From: Candidatus Brocadia sp.
GTDB taxonomy: Bacteria > Planctomycetota > Brocadiia > Brocadiales > Brocadiaceae
DNA: 6,595 nt
Reading direction: 5' to 3'
Assembly (NCBI GenBank): GCA_030837935.1
Contig: JAUQXU010000309.1
Coordinates: 1-6,595, forward strand
Position 1 is the first letter of the stretch. Every line of letters starts with the position of its first letter. A model generated the notes under the pieces. That model ran no database searches. It was not told where the DNA came from and was given only the letters and a program-made list of their open reading frames with translations. Below are positions 5,529 through 6,595 of this stretch, in pieces. The position numbers and the translations under genes are program-made.

Positions 5529-5557
5529 GGTATATCCGAAGCATTTTCGGATATACC
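5529..5557. repeat. Perfect 12-bp inverted repeat
   Basis: GGTATATCCGAA (5529-5540) and TTCGGATATACC (5546-5557) are perfectly complementary around a 5-nt loop. No T-run follows on either strand, so it is not a standard terminator. It could be a transposon end hairpin, an RNA stability hairpin or a protein site. Confidence 0.7.
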
Positions 5558-5566
5558 ACCTTTGGC

Positions 5567-5653
5567 TGAAAGTCCACAATTTCCCTTTTTTTGACAAATT
5601 TCGTTACCCATCAACCTCTTTACTTCAGATTTAGATTGTTCGGTGGACTTTTA
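5567..5653. repeat. Long-range inverted repeat, 9-11 bp arms
   Basis: AAAGTCCAC (5569-5577) is perfectly complementary to GTGGACTTT (5643-5651), extending to 11 pairs with one G:T. It encloses 65 nt with no ORF and a T-rich start. It could form the base of a structured RNA or be the ends of a very small insertion. Confidence 0.45.
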
Positions 5654-5694
5654 ATTTTGCCTAAGCTTTTTGTACTAACATGAGTATAAATTTT

Positions 5695-5726
5695 AGTTGT
5701 TGTGCTATTTTTATGTCACAACAACT
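5695..5726. repeat. Perfect 10-bp inverted repeat
   Basis: AGTTGTTGTG (5695-5704) pairs perfectly with CACAACAACT (5717-5726) around a 12-nt AT-rich loop. No T-run directly abuts either side, so termination is not strongly suggested. Confidence 0.65.
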
Positions 5727-5949
5727 CCTGTATGTATCTCAAATCCATCTTAGGCCTATCTATAATAAATAGTGCCCATCTTTTAAAAGACGCCGTGTTA
5801 AAGCTGGCGAATTTATAGCTTAAATCCCTTATACTGTCAAAGAGTTTTTGGAATAACCATCTTTCCCGGAAAATCTGAATTTATAAAAGCTATAAATTTT
5901 GTAAAATCCGATAGATAAGAGAATAAAGAAGTAGAAAGGAGAAATTTCT

Positions 5950-6108
5950 TTGGATATAATTATGTCGAGGTCGGTTTGTGAGTTCCTATTTGTGAAACTT
6001 TTATCAATTTTGCGGCAAGACAATTTGAAGGTGAAGAGGTCAGAGTATTCACGGGCACAAAATGATGCAAATCCTTGTGCTATTAGAAGGTGGATATTGC
6101 ATCCATAA
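5950..6108 (+). CDS. Small hypothetical ORF with strong ribosome-binding site
   Basis: A 52-codon ORF begins with TTG at 5950, preceded by AAAGGAG (5935-5941) at an ideal 8-nt gap. That is the best Shine-Dalgarno match in the window. An in-frame TAG lies just before it. The product is basic, with a short hydrophobic stretch near 11-21 (EFLFVKLLSIL) and an Arg/Lys-rich middle. I recognise no family. The purine-rich box is also part of a local AT-rich palindrome (AGAAATTTCT), so it may be coincidence. The TTG start followed by GAT mirrors the TTG-GAC starts of speD and ogt. Low confidence. Confidence 0.2.
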   Translation: MDIIMSRSVCEFLFVKLLSILRQDNLKVKRSEYSRAQNDANPCAIRRWILHP

Positions 6109-6162
6109 AGTAGGGAAGTTGATAAAATGACAATTCATTAATTCGTATAAGATATACACTTT

Positions 6163-6595
6163 ATGCAGTTACTTAGAGATTTGGTCATAAAAAATATAAA
6201 TAAAAAAGGAAAGATTACCTTTGCGGAGTTTATGCAAACGGTGCTCTATCATCCACAATACGGTTATTATAATTCAAACAAAGAACACACAGGGAAGTTT
6301 GGGGATTATTATACAAGTCCGACTGTTCACAGGATGTTTGGTGAACTCATTGCAAAACAACTGGAAGAGATGTGGAGGATTATGGGAGAAGGGGCGTTCA
6401 CGGTTGTGGAGATGGGTGCAAACAGGGGGTGGTTGTGTCATGACGTTATTCAATGTATAAAGAAGGAGTGTCCGAGATTTTATGATAATCTTCATTATAT
6501 CATTGTTGAAACAAATCCCTATGCAAGGGAAAAACAGAGGTTGCTCTTGAATTCTATTAATTTGACGGATGAAACTCCCATGAACCATAGACTCA
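6163..6595 (+). CDS. MidA-family SAM-dependent methyltransferase (partial, 3' end outside window)
   Basis: The first 144 codons are present and the gene continues past the edge. Family members run about 350-400 residues. It matches the MidA/NDUFAF7 (COG1565) class of SAM-dependent arginine methyltransferases, whose mitochondrial member aids complex I assembly. Evidence is ITFAEFMQTVLYHPQYGYY (18-36), GKFGDYYTSPTVHRMFG (44-60), the SAM-binding motif region VVEMGANRGWLCHDVI (81-96) and IIVETNPYAREKQ (113-125). Motif I reads E83-M-G-A-N-R-G rather than the usual E-x-G-A-G-x-G: Asn87 replaces a glycine. The ATG at 6163 is the first start after an in-frame TAA (6148-6150). No ribosome-binding site is seen. 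TATAAG (6146-6151) lies 11 nt upstream without a good -35, so a near-leaderless message is possible. Confidence 0.88.
   Translation, partial: MQLLRDLVIKNINKKGKITFAEFMQTVLYHPQYGYYNSNKEHTGKFGDYYTSPTVHRMFGELIAKQLEEMWRIMGEGAFTVVEMGANRGWLCHDVIQCIKKECPRFYDNLHYIIVETNPYAREKQRLLLNSINLTDETPMNHRL

Larger units (their letters stand above)
5477..6162. other. Long intergenic region with many dyads
   Basis: No convincing protein gene is visible apart from one small candidate at 5950-6108. The 5484-5726 half is packed with inverted repeats that are listed separately. The 5727-5949 half is AT-rich with frequent stops. A 64-codon minus ORF (5829-6023) starts with TTG, lacks a ribosome-binding site and has low-complexity composition, so it is not called. 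Confidence 0.6.

Noticed and set aside
5829..6023. 64-codon minus-strand ORF
   Set aside because: TTG start with no ribosome-binding site, Phe/Ile/Ser/Lys-rich composition expected of AT-rich non-coding DNA, and it overlaps the better-supported small ORF on the other strand.

Overview
This is a bacterial window of moderately low GC with short protein genes on both strands, one tRNA and several palindromic repeats. No ribosomal or other strong taxonomic marker is present. Use of TTG starts, the repeat style and the gene content fit an environmental Gram-negative-type lineage. My impression is something like an anammox planctomycete (Brocadiales), but that is recollection only and should be held loosely.

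Layout. Positions 1-289 are non-coding and hold a near-consensus sigma70 promoter and a repeat-type hairpin. They lead into a compact two-gene polyamine operon: speD (S-adenosylmethionine decarboxylase proenzyme) and an aminopropyltransferase of the SpeE family (290-1705). SpeD makes decarboxylated SAM, and the SpeE-like enzyme transfers its aminopropyl group to an amine acceptor. Several SpeE motifs recall the ACL5/thermospermine-synthase branch rather than classical spermidine synthase. Converging on this operon is a minus-strand pair: a polytopic membrane protein with an HExxH zinc motif (M50-like) whose 3' end overlaps by 26 nt the TTG start of an O6-alkylguanine-DNA alkyltransferase (ogt/MGMT). 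The membrane gene appears to be transcribed with almost no leader.

Positions 3055-3690 are mostly non-coding. They hold a double-hairpin repeat, a tRNA-Ala(CGC) with the G3:U70 identity pair and its own promoter, a structured element ending in a T-run, and a MITE-like imperfect palindrome just upstream of an NAD-dependent epimerase/dehydratase gene (3691-4590).

The most interesting part is 4684-5476. A minus-strand gene for an uncharacterised protein with a PD-(D/E)XK-like signature (D87...E101-A-K103) is bracketed by GTTAGGC on its 5' side and by an attC-like fold on its 3' side. Joining the two ends in silico restores a complementary R''/R' pair. The folding strand is the one opposite the gene, as in integron attC sites. 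I infer a lone integron gene cassette of about 786 bp; no integrase is visible.

From 5477 to 6162 there is no convincing gene, but there is a dense series of perfect dyads and one small ORF with a good ribosome-binding site. The window ends inside a MidA-family (NDUFAF7-like) SAM-dependent methyltransferase gene that starts at 6163 and runs off the edge.
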